DNA of 11,117 nt from Euperipatoides rowelli (Eukaryota > Onychophora > Udeonychophora > Euonychophora > Peripatopsidae). The notes beneath the pieces were generated by a model. That model saw only the letters and a list, made by a program, of their open reading frames with translations, made no database searches and was not told the origin of the DNA. Within the stretch, counting starts at the first letter, position 1. Each line of letters begins with the position of its first letter. The DNA lies in NCBI GenBank assembly GCA_003024985.2, contig PXIH01S0009312.1. One strand, 5' to 3'. Shown here one piece after another: positions 1-7,803 of the stretch. Both the position numbers and the translations under genes were made by a program.

Positions 1-33
1 AATAAATAAACAGTTATGTTAATATCTTTTTAG

Positions 34-175
34 ATTTTGCCCGAAAAATTTACCATTTCTGAAAATGGTTCTCAACACACATTAACTCTGCTCACAACTC
101 TGCCTGTAGTATGCGCTCAACATTATTCAACAGAACAGTGTAAATTAACTGTAAATTTTCAGATTGAAACTGATG
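34..175 (+). CDS. Internal exon: N-terminal half of a Calx-beta-like extracellular repeat domain (partial gene)
   Basis: Seen: a T-rich tract ending in TAG (31-33) forms a 3' splice site, and GTACGT follows position 175 as a 5' splice site. Read from 34 in phase 0, the exon gives 47 codons without a stop plus one spare G, so it ends in phase 1. The peptide begins ILPEKFTISENGSQ, continues with a Thr/Leu-rich beta-strand-like stretch, has cysteines at residues 27 and 36, and ends VNFQIETD. N11-G-S is a possible N-glycosylation site. Family knowledge: Calx-beta and related sandwich repeats often start with a (V/I)SENGS-type strand followed by a TLT or VTL strand. Inference: this is the first half of one repeat in a secreted or membrane-anchored protein, completed by the exon at 4015-4226, whose reading phase fits exactly. 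The whole gene and its function cannot be named from this piece. Confidence 0.72.
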
Positions 176-500
176 GTACGTTTTTTTTTTTAGATTAATT
201 TAAATTAATTTAAATCTCAGACAACACTATTTTTCATTTAAATTTGTGAATTTTTTCTTTTTAAAACCCAATTTGAAATGAGATTGCTATCCTAATGTAG
301 AATAGGTAATATCATAGATTGTGTCCTCATATATAAAACTTTAATTAATCCTCATTGTCTATAATGGGATTTATTGACTTTCAACACAATATTATTACAT
401 TTGGCTCATTTTTAATTAATTGTTCATATGAAAAAGAAAATTGAATTCAATAATGAAGTAAAACCTTTTTTATATAAAAAAACAGAATTATATTTTCTTT

Positions 501-518
501 GGATGTCACATGACATCC
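501..518. repeat. Near-perfect palindrome with 8-bp stems
   Basis: GGATGTCA (501-508) and TGACATCC (511-518) are exact reverse complements separated by CA. The palindrome lies just beyond the 3' side of the minus-strand tRNA-like sequence and may belong to the same repeat. No function can be assigned. Confidence 0.6.
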
Positions 519-519
519 G

Positions 520-600
520 TATCCTAAGCAGGATTCAAACCCGCATTGTCTTGGTTGGAAGCCTGTCTTCTTGTCAACTTCTCCACCGAGATATCAGTGA
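520..600 (-). repeat. tRNA-like sequence, probably a tRNA-derived SINE or tRNA relic
   Basis: On the minus strand, GGGTTTGAATCC (541-530) matches the tRNA B-box/T-loop pattern. It sits in a T-arm-like structure with stems GCGGG and CCTGC around TTTGAAT. About 52 bases upstream, TATCTCGGTGG (593-583) resembles an A box or D arm, at about the spacing found in tRNAs. An anticodon-loop-like CTTCCAA lies between them. The acceptor and anticodon stems pair poorly, so a working tRNA gene is unlikely. Inference: a degenerate tRNA-derived SINE head or old tRNA pseudogene. No poly-A tail or target-site duplication was identified. Confidence 0.4.
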
Positions 601-1471
601 TAAGCCAAACTTTGATTATATCATCATATTGATTGTAATGTGAAGAAATGGGTGATGTAAGCAACAGTGTTATGTTATCATCATAACCAACTTATACTTT
701 TGATATGGCCTTAATAAATATTTAAAAAAGGGCAAACAAACATTTTATAAATTAAAAAAATTTAAGCCAACATTTTAAAGAGAATAAAACTAAATTATAT
801 ATAGATATATTTTTACAAACTTTAATCTTCATAATTGATAAATAAATAATAAATGACTCCTTCAACCTTTGTAGTAGGTTATTAGGATTACACATGTGTG
901 TTGCATGTAATAGACCAAATATCACAATGTGGTGTAGTGTGATGAAGGGGGTAATACTTAATTCATTTTTTCTTCAATAAGATTTAATGATTCAAAAATA
1001 GACAACAGAAATAGTTTTTTTTTTTAATAATACTAATAATATTGTAGTCACTTGGGGAAAAATTCAATCTTATTTTCATAAATAAAAATGATTACACACT
1101 ATTAACATTCCTTCCCTCCCTCCCTCCATGTCCATCCCACATACCCCCAATAAATCACCCTTCATCACAATGTAAATGTTAATAAGTACCCAAGTTATCA
1201 GAAATTTAAAAATCTGTTGAGGGATTGAAATATTTCACAATTAAGTTGGATTTATTAAATATACTTTATGACAGTAATAATAGTGACAAACCCAGGGGAG
1301 GATAAGGGGACTGAAGCACACACACACACAAATCCCTCATTATTTATTTATTTTTTAATATTTTAAATAAATACATTCCATCAGTTTTTCATACATGTGA
1401 ATCATCAGCGTACATGGAGAATATTCATAATCTGAATTTGAAATGTAGGCTACACTAACAGTCATAGTCAC
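601..1471. other. AT-rich intronic sequence with short microsatellites
   Basis: No gene is recognised here. The stretch holds homopolymer A and T runs, a short CCTC run near 1112-1127, a (CA)n tract near 1317-1330, and a 12-bp inverted match between 938-949 and 1158-1169. The inverted match is too short and isolated to define an element. Confidence 0.5.
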
Positions 1472-1683
1472 ATTTGAATAGTCTTTGTTGCTTAGTGGTA
1501 ATATTCATGACTTAAATAATTGTTCTGTCATCTAATGGTAACTTGAATGTTTCTAGACACTGGTAATATATTGTTAACTTGAATAGTTTTGACACATATT
1601 GGTAATATTCATGACTTGAATCACTTATGACAGTGTTAAAATTCAAGACTTATATACTTCTTACTAATAGTGTGAATTGTTTA
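1472..1683. repeat. Degenerate minisatellite, six units of about 31-39 bp
   Basis: Diverged units follow one another, most beginning CTTGAAT or a close variant and most carrying GGTAATATTCATGA or a shortened form. Unit starts are near 1472, 1511, 1542, 1578, 1615 and 1649. Unit length varies from about 31 to 39 bp, so this is an old tandem array with many indels rather than a recent expansion. It lies in the long intron and codes for nothing evident. Confidence 0.6.
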
Positions 1684-2129
1684 GCCACCATTAAAAACAA
1701 TCAACTGTCTCAACATCATTCAGGTTTATATATTAAAGTGAGTACAATATAAATTAGCTAGTAAATAAACAGTAAACATATTGTCCAAATCAAAATTTGC
1801 TGTAAGAATATGAGTAATAATATAGAAAGATACTAAAAAAACTACTGAATGTCAAATTTTCAATTTCAACTTTTATCAAAAATTATTGATTGTGTTCAAT
1901 TAAATTTACTGGTATTGCACTACACAGTACATTCATAAAATAAAGAAGAAAAAATTATTAAAGCTACTAGTAAATTATTAATAATCCTATTATATAATTC
2001 AGCAATGAAAAACAGCTTTTATAGTTTATTATTAGAAATCAATAAAAAAATTTAATCAAAACATTTGATGCACCTGTTGCATTATTATAAGATATGCTAC
2101 TGTATACTGTAATTCTGACAAGAAAAGCC

Positions 2130-2580
2130 AAATCTAAGGCAACATTTGTTGCCTTATTATGTCTCGCCCATATGCACTGTGTTAAGCAGCAAATTTCTCG
2201 ATTTAATTGTGGCGGCGTTCCTGAAGATTTTCCCATGAAATTCAGACCTTAAGGTATACTAACGATACCTACACATGGGTGAAAACAGATTTAAAAACTG
2301 AGTTGTGGTTTTCGAAATATTCAATACCCCCCAATTTTACATAAAATTGGATCTTCTTGTGGCCAGTCGGACGGCTGTACTTTGCCAGCATCTGCAGGCT
2401 TTATATGCATCATAGCCACATTTGTAAAAAGAAAAAAATATGCATCTTGATGTCTTCTAAGGTCCTCTATAGAACATTTTAAAAAAAAAACGCCTAGAAA
2501 CCTCAGTTTTGGCCTAATTTGTCTGTTCTGCGTAGCGCAGCTTCTATGTCCAAAAGAGAATCTCACATTCACGAGCTTGA
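2130..2580. other. GC-richer island with short palindromes; unrecognised repeat or transposon relic
   Basis: This stretch is visibly less AT-rich than the intron around it. It contains a 9-bp-stem palindrome at 2136-2155 (AAGGCAACA, TT, TGTTGCCTT), another at 2331-2350 (CCAATTTTA, CA, TAAAATTGG) and a 5-bp-stem hairpin at 2528-2540 (CTGCG, TAG, CGCAG). Two minus-strand ORFs (2039-2236 and 2321-2572) cross it. Neither product resembles a protein family I recognise, and neither has convincing initiation or splice context. The composition shift suggests an inserted element, but no terminal inverted repeats or target duplications were found. Confidence 0.35.
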
Positions 2581-2754
2581 GAATAAGTGTAAATAGTCTC
2601 TCAGAGTTAATATGACTAAAGTGGTTGTTTTATTATCGGATTATATTGATCACTCAGACGTTCACATATTATACAGTACGGTACATTAATATTTCTAAAA
2701 GATTACTTTTAGTTAATTTAATTACTTGTCGAAGTGACGCAAAGAAGTATAACA

Positions 2755-2938
2755 AATTAAAAACAAAACTGCCTTCGGCAGTTAAAAAAACAATATTATG
2801 TCTCTTTATTGACAACAATTTAAAACTGAAAAGGAACACGGATAATGTGGAAAATTAGACCCACTATGAAACCAGAATAAACATTTGACCCAGATGCCGG
2901 AAAAAATGAAACAAAAGTAAAAGACATAATTTGGCACA
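2755..2938 (+). repeat. Left arm of inverted-repeat element
   Basis: This arm runs from the AT-rich tip through the CTGCCTTCGGCAG hairpin to TTGGCACA at 2931-2938. Compared with the complement of the right arm, differences are few and scattered, for example GCCGG against GCTGG and CCCACTA against CCCATTA. Confidence 0.85.
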
Positions 2939-3141
2939 CTTGGTAAATTGTTTAAAAAATGTAGGCATAAGTGTTTTTTTAAAGTGGCCTCCCATCACAG
3001 CTTTAGTCACTTCAGCCCCACCTATTGCTTATTTACTACATTAATAGCTTAATTCTATTTGGTAGAATTATGTGCAGTTTGACAACCTTAGAATTTAGGA
3101 ATACAACTATCAGGTAACACGACAGAGGTGCTAATGTGTAA

Positions 3142-3325
3142 TGTGCCAAATTATGTCTCTTGCTTTTGTTTAATTTTTTCCAGCATCTGGGTCAAAATGT
3201 TTATTCTGGTTTCATAATGGGTCTAATTTTCCACATTATCCGTGTTCCTTTTCAGTTTTAAATTGTTGACAATAAAGAGACATAATATTGTTTTTTTAAC
3301 TGCCGAAGGCAGTTTTTATTTTTAA
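3142..3325 (-). repeat. Right arm of inverted-repeat element
   Basis: This arm begins TGTGCCAA at 3142-3149 and ends beyond the CTGCCGAAGGCAG hairpin at 3300-3312. Its outermost bases also form the start of the first 85-bp tandem unit (3309 onward), so the element's exact end is uncertain. Confidence 0.85.
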
Positions 3326-3499
3326 TATTTTTCATCTTTTGAATATTTTGAAACATTATAAGTGGTATATATTTAAAATCGTTGGGGGAAATAGCAGTTT
3401 TTTTTTTAAAAATATTTTGCTCTTTTGAATATTTTGAAATATTAAGAGATTTATATTTTAAGTCATTTGAGCAAATAGCAGTTTTTCGTTTTAAAACCA
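3309..3499 (+). repeat. Tandem repeat, two full units of 84-85 bp plus a partial third
   Basis: Units start with GCAG followed by a T run at 3309, 3394 and 3478. Each of the two full units contains TCTTTTGAATATTTTGAAA and ends in a GGAAATA or GCAAATA motif. The third unit stops after about 20 bases. A minus-strand ORF over 3258-3500 shows the same periodicity in its product, and it is an artefact of the repeat. Confidence 0.8.
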
Positions 3500-3755
3500 A
3501 AAAATAGACAGAGGAGGTAGAGGAGAGAAGGGCTATTAAAAGAGGGGGTTATGAGGTAAATGTTTAGAGGGGGGAGTTAACTAGAGCCTGTTGTATTTCA
3601 ATTTATAATAGGTTTTTTTTGGCTAGTAAATTCATAATAAGAAATTGGTCAAATTCTAGGTACTGCCTTTCTAAACTAAAATAGTTTTGAGTAGAGTTTG
3701 TATTTAGCAATTTTCTAGCCTTCCTGGGAAAAAAAGCACCCACACTTTGATAATT

Positions 3756-3852
3756 TGGCCATCCAAGATTTTTTGAATGATGGTTCACGAAAAAGTACCA
3801 TTAAGACTTAAAATAAGATTTTAATTTATTATTATGGAACAATTATGATCCA
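3756..3852 (+). pseudogene. Dead partial copy of the downstream exon
   Basis: The 97 bp match 4114-4214 of the genuine exon, starting TGGCCATCCAAGA in both and ending GATCCA in both. The copy differs by a few substitutions and has lost four bases net near position 3810, where AAGACGAATTTAAAAC in the exon has become AAGACTTAAAATAAG. In the exon's frame this produces a TAA stop. No AG acceptor precedes the copy and no GT donor follows it at the corresponding place, so it should not be spliced in. It is best read as a partial duplication of the exon inside the upstream intron. Confidence 0.8.
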
Positions 3853-4014
3853 TGTTTTCAGGAATCCAGTTTATTACAAAACTTGCATTTTTTTTAAAAC
3901 AAAAAGCAATTGTGAATAACTCCATTTTAATAAGTTATTATTATTAAAATATAATTATTCAGACTATTGTTTAAAATTATTTTAAAATATTTTGCTTCTA
4001 TTTTATTTTTCAAG

Positions 4015-4226
4015 GTTGGAAACCTGCAGATATTATGATTTCACAGTGCAGTGTTCATTTCACACCTGGTCCATGTACTGAAGATTATTGTGATAAGAAA
4101 ACTATTACCATAGTGGCCATCCAAGATTTTTTGAATGATGGTTCACGCAAAAGTACCATTAAGACGAATTTAAAACAAGATTTTAATATATTATTATGGA
4201 ACAATTACGATCCAGCAGATATTGAA
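4015..4226 (+). CDS. Internal exon: C-terminal half of a Calx-beta-like extracellular repeat domain (partial gene)
   Basis: Seen: a T-rich tract ending CAAG (to 4014) is a good acceptor, and GTAAGTA right after 4226 is a near-consensus donor. The exon starts with two bases that complete a split Gly codon and then reads 70 codons without a stop, ending in phase 0. Key stretches are SVHFTPGPCTEDYC (two cysteines four residues apart), KTITIVAIQDFLNDGS and the end YDPADIE. Family knowledge: many extracellular Calx-beta-like repeats have a 'F-T-P … T-V-T-V … D-D-x-x-x-D-G' core and a 'D-P-A-D-V' end. Inference: with exon 34-175 it encodes one domain of about 118 residues with five cysteines, perhaps disulphide-stabilised and perhaps repeated in the full protein. 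The domain name is a resemblance from reading, not a profile hit. The ATG at 4035 is internal and should not be taken as a start. Confidence 0.82.
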
Positions 4227-5548
4227 GTAAGTACAATCTAACAACATTTTAAATCTTATTTTAAAAAAATATATAGAAATTTGTAGATTTTATTTTATGA
4301 CATTTTAAAATATTTTTTTAATTCTGTGTTTTGACAATATTGATTGCCTGAGGAACAAAATCTTATTCTACAAACACAGATTGGGTGACACACTTTATGT
4401 TTGCCGTTTTCAGCTCTTTCTAAAGAACGTTTGCATAGCATGAAGAAAAGAAAAATATAATAGAGCATTTTGACTTACACTCGTCTCGCACTACACATGT
4501 ATTCACCAAATAGTTATATTCAATTATCTTCAACGATGAATGTTAGTTATTTATCTGTTCCCAATGAAAGTTGCAAAATCTCACAAGTCAAATGGTTGAT
4601 GAATGTTTACTTACTTGTTTAGTCAATCATTTCAGGTTTGCAAACAATGACCTTCTTGTCTATGCTATCCATTTTCAAATAACTCTTTGCACCAAGTGTT
4701 AGAGTGGCATAGAACATGAGAGTAATATGAAATGATGAGAGGTGACACTCGGTTCATCACATCATTAGGTGTGTCTCCGATGTGGAGGTTTGTGTTCATG
4801 GATCACCAAATATTTCCATCTTGAGCTCTTCTTTTTAATACAAATATTCCCCTGATTTTAGCCCAGTCCTTTTAAGGTCACCAGCCATTTTCTTCTTGGT
4901 CTTTCTCTTGTATTTTCTCTTTCTGTCCATCCCCCAAGTATGGTTACTCGTCTAATTCTCTCAGATTTTCTCAAAGCAGCTCTTCCATACTTCATCCAAA
5001 AGGCTATAACCATCTCCACATCTTCTCCACACTTCATTTCTGATCAAATCTCTCCATTGTATTTTTAACTTTCTTCTAGTAATGCTTCCAGTTAGCATGT
5101 TACTAACAATTTTGGTTAGTATACTTGAAACAAATGTTTACTGAATAAGTTAGAAGTATAGGAAGTTACATTTGGAATTTTATCGAATACACATACTGTC
5201 ACACATGTTCCAAATATAAGCATAACCTAGGCCCAGTTTTATAAATCATGAGCATTAACCAACTCATTTGCATATTTTATTCAGAGTATAGTATAGCTTT
5301 GTGTAAACTTTGCTTTTTTGAAGGTTGAACAATAAGCAATGAATAGTATACTGTGCAACTTAAAATCATATTAGTTTCAAAATGAAATGATTTTTATATT
5401 GCTTATTTAGAACTAAATTAATTAAATTTTTGATAATTTGTTTATTAAACATATTTTATTATTAATATTATTATTAATACAAATGAAAAAAAATGTGAAA
5501 AGTCACATGACTAATTAAGTTCAAATATATTAAAGTGCGATAGATTTG
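4227..5548. other. Non-coding stretch, probably the next intron
   Basis: The strong donor at 4227 implies that an intron begins here. The sequence is AT-rich and no further exon of the same domain type was recognised: no ENGS-like or DPADI-like coding segment between splice sites. A pyrimidine-rich part at about 4740-5100 may be a LINE relic and is listed separately. The remainder, including short TTA/ATT repeats near 5455-5480, shows nothing I can assign. Confidence 0.5.
4740..5100 (-). pseudogene. Possible decayed LINE reverse-transcriptase 3' end
   Basis: Read on the minus strand across shifting frames, this stretch gives pieces such as RRKLKIQWRDLIRNEVW and, around 4876-4920, TRERPRRKWLVTLK. 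Basic 'GRPRKRWxDxL'-like blocks and 'RRLxWxGH'-like blocks occur near the C-terminus of many non-LTR retrotransposon ORF2 proteins. Several stops and frame changes interrupt the reading. The likeness is weak and no reverse-transcriptase catalytic motif is present, so this may only be purine-rich DNA reading by chance as Arg/Lys/Glu. Confidence 0.25.
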
Positions 5549-5554
5549 AGGTAG

Positions 5555-5630
5555 GTCAGTATAGCAAAATTGGTATGTGCAGTACCCCCAACAAGACGAA
5601 GGCTTCAGGTTCGATTCCCCATGCATTTTG
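5555..5630 (+). repeat. tRNA-like sequence with A and B boxes, probable SINE head
   Basis: TAGCAAAATTGG (5562-5573) fits the RNA polymerase III A-box consensus and GGTTCGATTCC (5608-5618) is a perfect B box. Their starts are 46 bases apart, close to the tRNA norm. The T-stem is only partly paired and the acceptor strands (5555-5561 and about 5624-5630) do not match, so it is not a functional tRNA gene. A T-rich sequence follows. It is most simply a tRNA-derived SINE or an old tRNA pseudogene. It does not look like a copy of the minus-strand tRNA-like sequence near 520-600. Confidence 0.5.
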
Positions 5631-6028
5631 TTTTCACAAAGTAATTTTTTTCTTATATATAATTTCCTGAATTAAATGATTTTTATCAACATTTAGATAT
5701 ATGTACAGATTATGGGAGCTTTAAATTGTGGTATGAGAAGGTTAAGGATATTGTCGAATCAGTCAACTTGTGCACAATAATTTAGCTTTATAATCTTGAG
5801 ACTACAAGATATTAAATAATAATTTAATATACATTTAATGAGCTAACTTTTAAATAGGATAGTCCTATATAATTAAATGGCTGTTCATTTATATATAAGC
5901 TTATAATAATTCAGAACTGTTCAGAGAACTCTAACCTTGACTGATGTAGGTTTCCACTGACATAGCTTGTAGTTAGAGGAGAAGAAAGGATCCATTTCTT
6001 GTTGCCTGGGTAGGTTTAAACGGGATCC

Positions 6029-6140
6029 GGAAAAGTGTCCCCCATCATTTTGCCACTAGCATATTTAGCCCCCAACACATTTCGCTCCCAGTAGGTAAAA
6101 AAAAAATGTTAATACATTAATTTTTAATAATTCTAATTTA
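6029..6140 (+). repeat. Left TIR of the MULE element
   Basis: It starts GGAAAAGTGTCCCCC at 6029. The outer 64 bp align with the complement of the right end at roughly three-quarters identity. A second matching block follows a short indel, AAAAATGTTAATACA here against AAAAATGTAAATACA on the other side. The outer part contains three iterations of a motif that reads GGG(G/A)GC(G/T)AAAT(G/A)TG on the minus strand. Confidence 0.8.
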
Positions 6141-6210
6141 GTTTCTTTTAATAAAATGAACACACACTATTGCATGCAATGCATCTAGGGTAATCAATCA
6201 CATTACGATT

Positions 6211-7545
6211 TTAAAAATCTGGCACTATTCTTTTGATTCTAGCAGAAAATGTAGCATACTTCTTGTTTCTTTGATTACCTGAACTACTGGCAATTAGTAG
6301 TGTAATTTCAAAATTGTGCAGCACTTGTTGTTTCTTTAAAGAATCAATGAATTGGTACATATTTGGGAATAAAGTGGCACAAGTTTCCTGAAATCCCCTG
6401 GGCCACCCTTTCACACAGTTGTTGGTATGTTGCTGATCAATCAGCAACATCCTACAATTCGATGGAAAAATTGGTAATTACCTGCCTCTCCATTGTCTTC
6501 TTCCAATTATGTATCTTCAAAGTAGTTTGCAATCACCATAGGTTCAATGAGGAAGTCGTCAGCTTTAACTAAATCTTCAAATGTTTGAATAACGTTAGCA
6601 GGAGTAATAAGTGTCATTGCAGGAATCATTCAGATCTAACAAGCAAATCCATAGTCTTGATCATATCGAGCTCTGTACTTTTTTGCCAAACGCCTTGGGA
6701 AAGATGAAAAAACAACCAGTATTTACAATACCGGGAAATTCTTGTTGGAAGGCTTGCATGGCACTTTGTTTGAAATCTTTCATAAGTCGCTGGGGTTGGA
6801 GATGCGGTTGTTGATTTTTAACTTCTTGAAGCAACTTGATGTATGTGGCATGAGTTTTGTTTGCCAGAAGTGCGTAGACCACTGGAATAACTGAATTGAA
6901 TTGAACCACATTAATTGTATAAAGCTGATGGAAAAGCATGGGTACTGTGCTAAAAGTTCCATCAGAAAACCACTCTTGGCTATGCGCCAATATCTGAAGA
7001 TTGTTACTGGTGGAAAAATAAGAATGCGGCCCGGGAGCAGTTAGTTCATCCTGAGAATCATACATCAAAAACTGTTGTACATTGCCATTGATAATAATTT
7101 CTTGATAATTTTGTGAAATTATTAGGTCTTGGAGATTGCTCGGTAAAGAAAGAGTATCATAGTTGCATCGAACATGACGAATGGTTAGTTTAAGTGAATC
7201 ATTTTTATTAAGAAATGCCGTGACATTGGCACAAGCCTTTACAATTGCTGATGCAACAATTTTGTGTGGCCGTTTGTTCATGGGTCTTGCGTGTTGCCGT
7301 ATTTGACCAATCGATTGCATTGCTTCCGACTTTGCTGCTTGAGCTGCATGGTTATGCTTAGTTATGACTTTCGCAACTGGGCCTTCCAAACCCTCTGTCC
7401 AAACACACCATTTGCAAGTAGAACAATTTTCACAAACCCAGATTCCATGTTTTTCATCTACAGTTCTCTTTGAAAATATGTAAATGTGGTTATCATCATC
7501 TACCAATTTTCTTTTGCCTCTTATTTTTGAAACACTTTTTGCCAT
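6211..7545 (-). pseudogene. FLYWCH zinc finger / MULE transposase pseudogene
   Basis: The protein starts with ATG at 7545 and reads openly for 294 residues to 6661. It begins with a basic segment, then a FLYWCH finger (about residues 14-66, with W36-x-C38, C41, C44, C47 and H64-x-H66), a linker, and a MULE core with SDGTF (Asp195), QLYTI, VVYALLANK and KDF (Asp257). The usual GCxFHFxQ motif is altered to GCFFIFPKAF. At about 6661 the frame shifts by one. The next stretch gives MIPAMTLITPANVIQTFEDL and ANYFEDT, broken by stops at 6636-6638, 6630-6632 and 6507-6509. Near 6450 the original frame returns, giving TNNCVKGWPRGFQ (family pattern NNxVEGWHxAF, with Glu and His replaced) up to a stop at 6211. 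Total span of about 445 codons is near the usual size. Several independent lesions make it non-functional. Confidence 0.88.
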
Positions 7546-7696
7546 TGTTCACAAAGAGTTAATCAATCAAGTTGCCCAAATTTTTATGCAGATATTGCAC
7601 TTCCTGTGATGCTCAGCTTGTTGACAAGATGCACAGCCGAGTATACAGTATATTCTTTCTATTGTGAAAGGATTGAATCTTGACTAAAATTTCAAT

Positions 7697-7803
7697 AAAA
7701 AAATTGAATTATCAAGAATTGATTGTATTTACATTTTTAAAACTGGGGCAAAATGTGCATGGGAAAAATATGCTGGGGGTAAAATGCTGGGAGTCATTTT
7801 TCC
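7697..7803 (-). repeat. Right TIR of the MULE element
   Basis: The outer 62 bp are 7742-7803, starting ACTGGGGCAAAATGTG and ending TCATTTTTCC. The inner block (about 7697-7741) pairs with 6100-6140. The same G-run plus AAAATG motif is repeated three times, as GGGGCAAAATG, GGGAAAAATATG and GGGGGTAAAATG. Confidence 0.8.

Larger units (their letters stand above)
2755..3325. mobile_element. Inverted-repeat (foldback/MITE-like) element with long arms
   Basis: The left arm (about 2755-2938) and right arm (about 3142-3325) are reverse complements over about 175-185 bp with only a handful of differences, so the element is young or has been homogenised. The spacer of about 200 bp (2939-3141) has no coding content. 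Near each outer end is a small hairpin: CTGCCTTCGGCAG at 2769-2781 and its complement at 3300-3312, each with 5-bp stems. The arms extend past the hairpins with AT-rich, still complementary sequence. There is no transposase, so the element is non-autonomous and its family is unknown. No clear target-site duplication was found, and the right tip merges with a tandem repeat. Transcribed within the intron, the arms could pair into a long RNA hairpin. Confidence 0.85.
176..4014 (+). other. Phase-1 intron of about 3.84 kb
   Basis: The intron is inferred from the GTACGT donor at 176 and the pyrimidine-rich acceptor ending CAAG at 4011-4014. Both flanking exons are open, and joining them keeps one frame: G from the first exon plus GT from the second makes a Gly codon. 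The intron is AT-rich. It holds a tRNA-like repeat, microsatellites, a degenerate minisatellite, an inverted-repeat element, an 85-bp tandem repeat and a broken copy of the following exon, each listed separately. Small ORFs inside it (for example 428-643 and 2625-2858) have low-complexity or repeat-derived products and are not supported as genes. Transcript evidence would be needed to exclude further small exons inside it. Confidence 0.65.
6029..7803 (-). mobile_element. MULE-type DNA transposon with long TIRs and a dead FLYWCH transposase
   Basis: Terminal inverted repeats of roughly 107-112 bp bound the element: 6029-6140 on the left and 7697-7803 on the right. Between them, on the minus strand, lies a broken transposase with a FLYWCH zinc finger followed by a MULE-type catalytic region. 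Family knowledge: FLYWCH-MULE elements are common in invertebrates and often have long TIRs. Target-site duplications of about 9 bp are expected. The bases outside the two tips (TTTAAAC on the left, ATTTAAAT on the right) share only a short TTTAAA core, so the duplication has decayed or the true tips lie a little further out. At about 1.78 kb the element is compact, near the minimum for a single-gene MULE. Confidence 0.85.

Noticed and set aside
428-643. 71-codon plus-strand ORF
   Set aside because: Its second half is the antisense of a tRNA-like repeat and the first half is A-rich. No protein likeness.
938-1169. 12-bp inverted match (938-949 against 1158-1169) as transposon ends
   Set aside because: The match does not extend convincingly, and no target duplication or internal structure supports an element.
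2039-2572. Two minus-strand ORFs of 65 and 83 codons in the GC-richer island
   Set aside because: Composition is more gene-like than the surroundings, but no family is recognised, no splice sites fit and the ORFs cross palindromes. Kept only as an unexplained island.
3258-3788. Minus-strand ORFs of 80 and 61 codons
   Set aside because: The first reads through the inverted-repeat arm and the 85-bp tandem units, and the second is antisense to the dead exon copy. Both are by-products of repeats.
4035-4241. Stand-alone 68-codon gene starting at ATG 4035
   Set aside because: Coding signal extends upstream to the acceptor at 4014 and stops at the strong GTAAGT donor at 4227, so the ATG is an internal methionine of an exon.
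5555-5630. Functional tRNA gene
   Set aside because: A and B boxes are good, but acceptor and T stems do not pair properly.
6611-7473. Plus-strand ORFs over the transposase region
   Set aside because: They are antisense shadows of the minus-strand FLYWCH transposase pseudogene.
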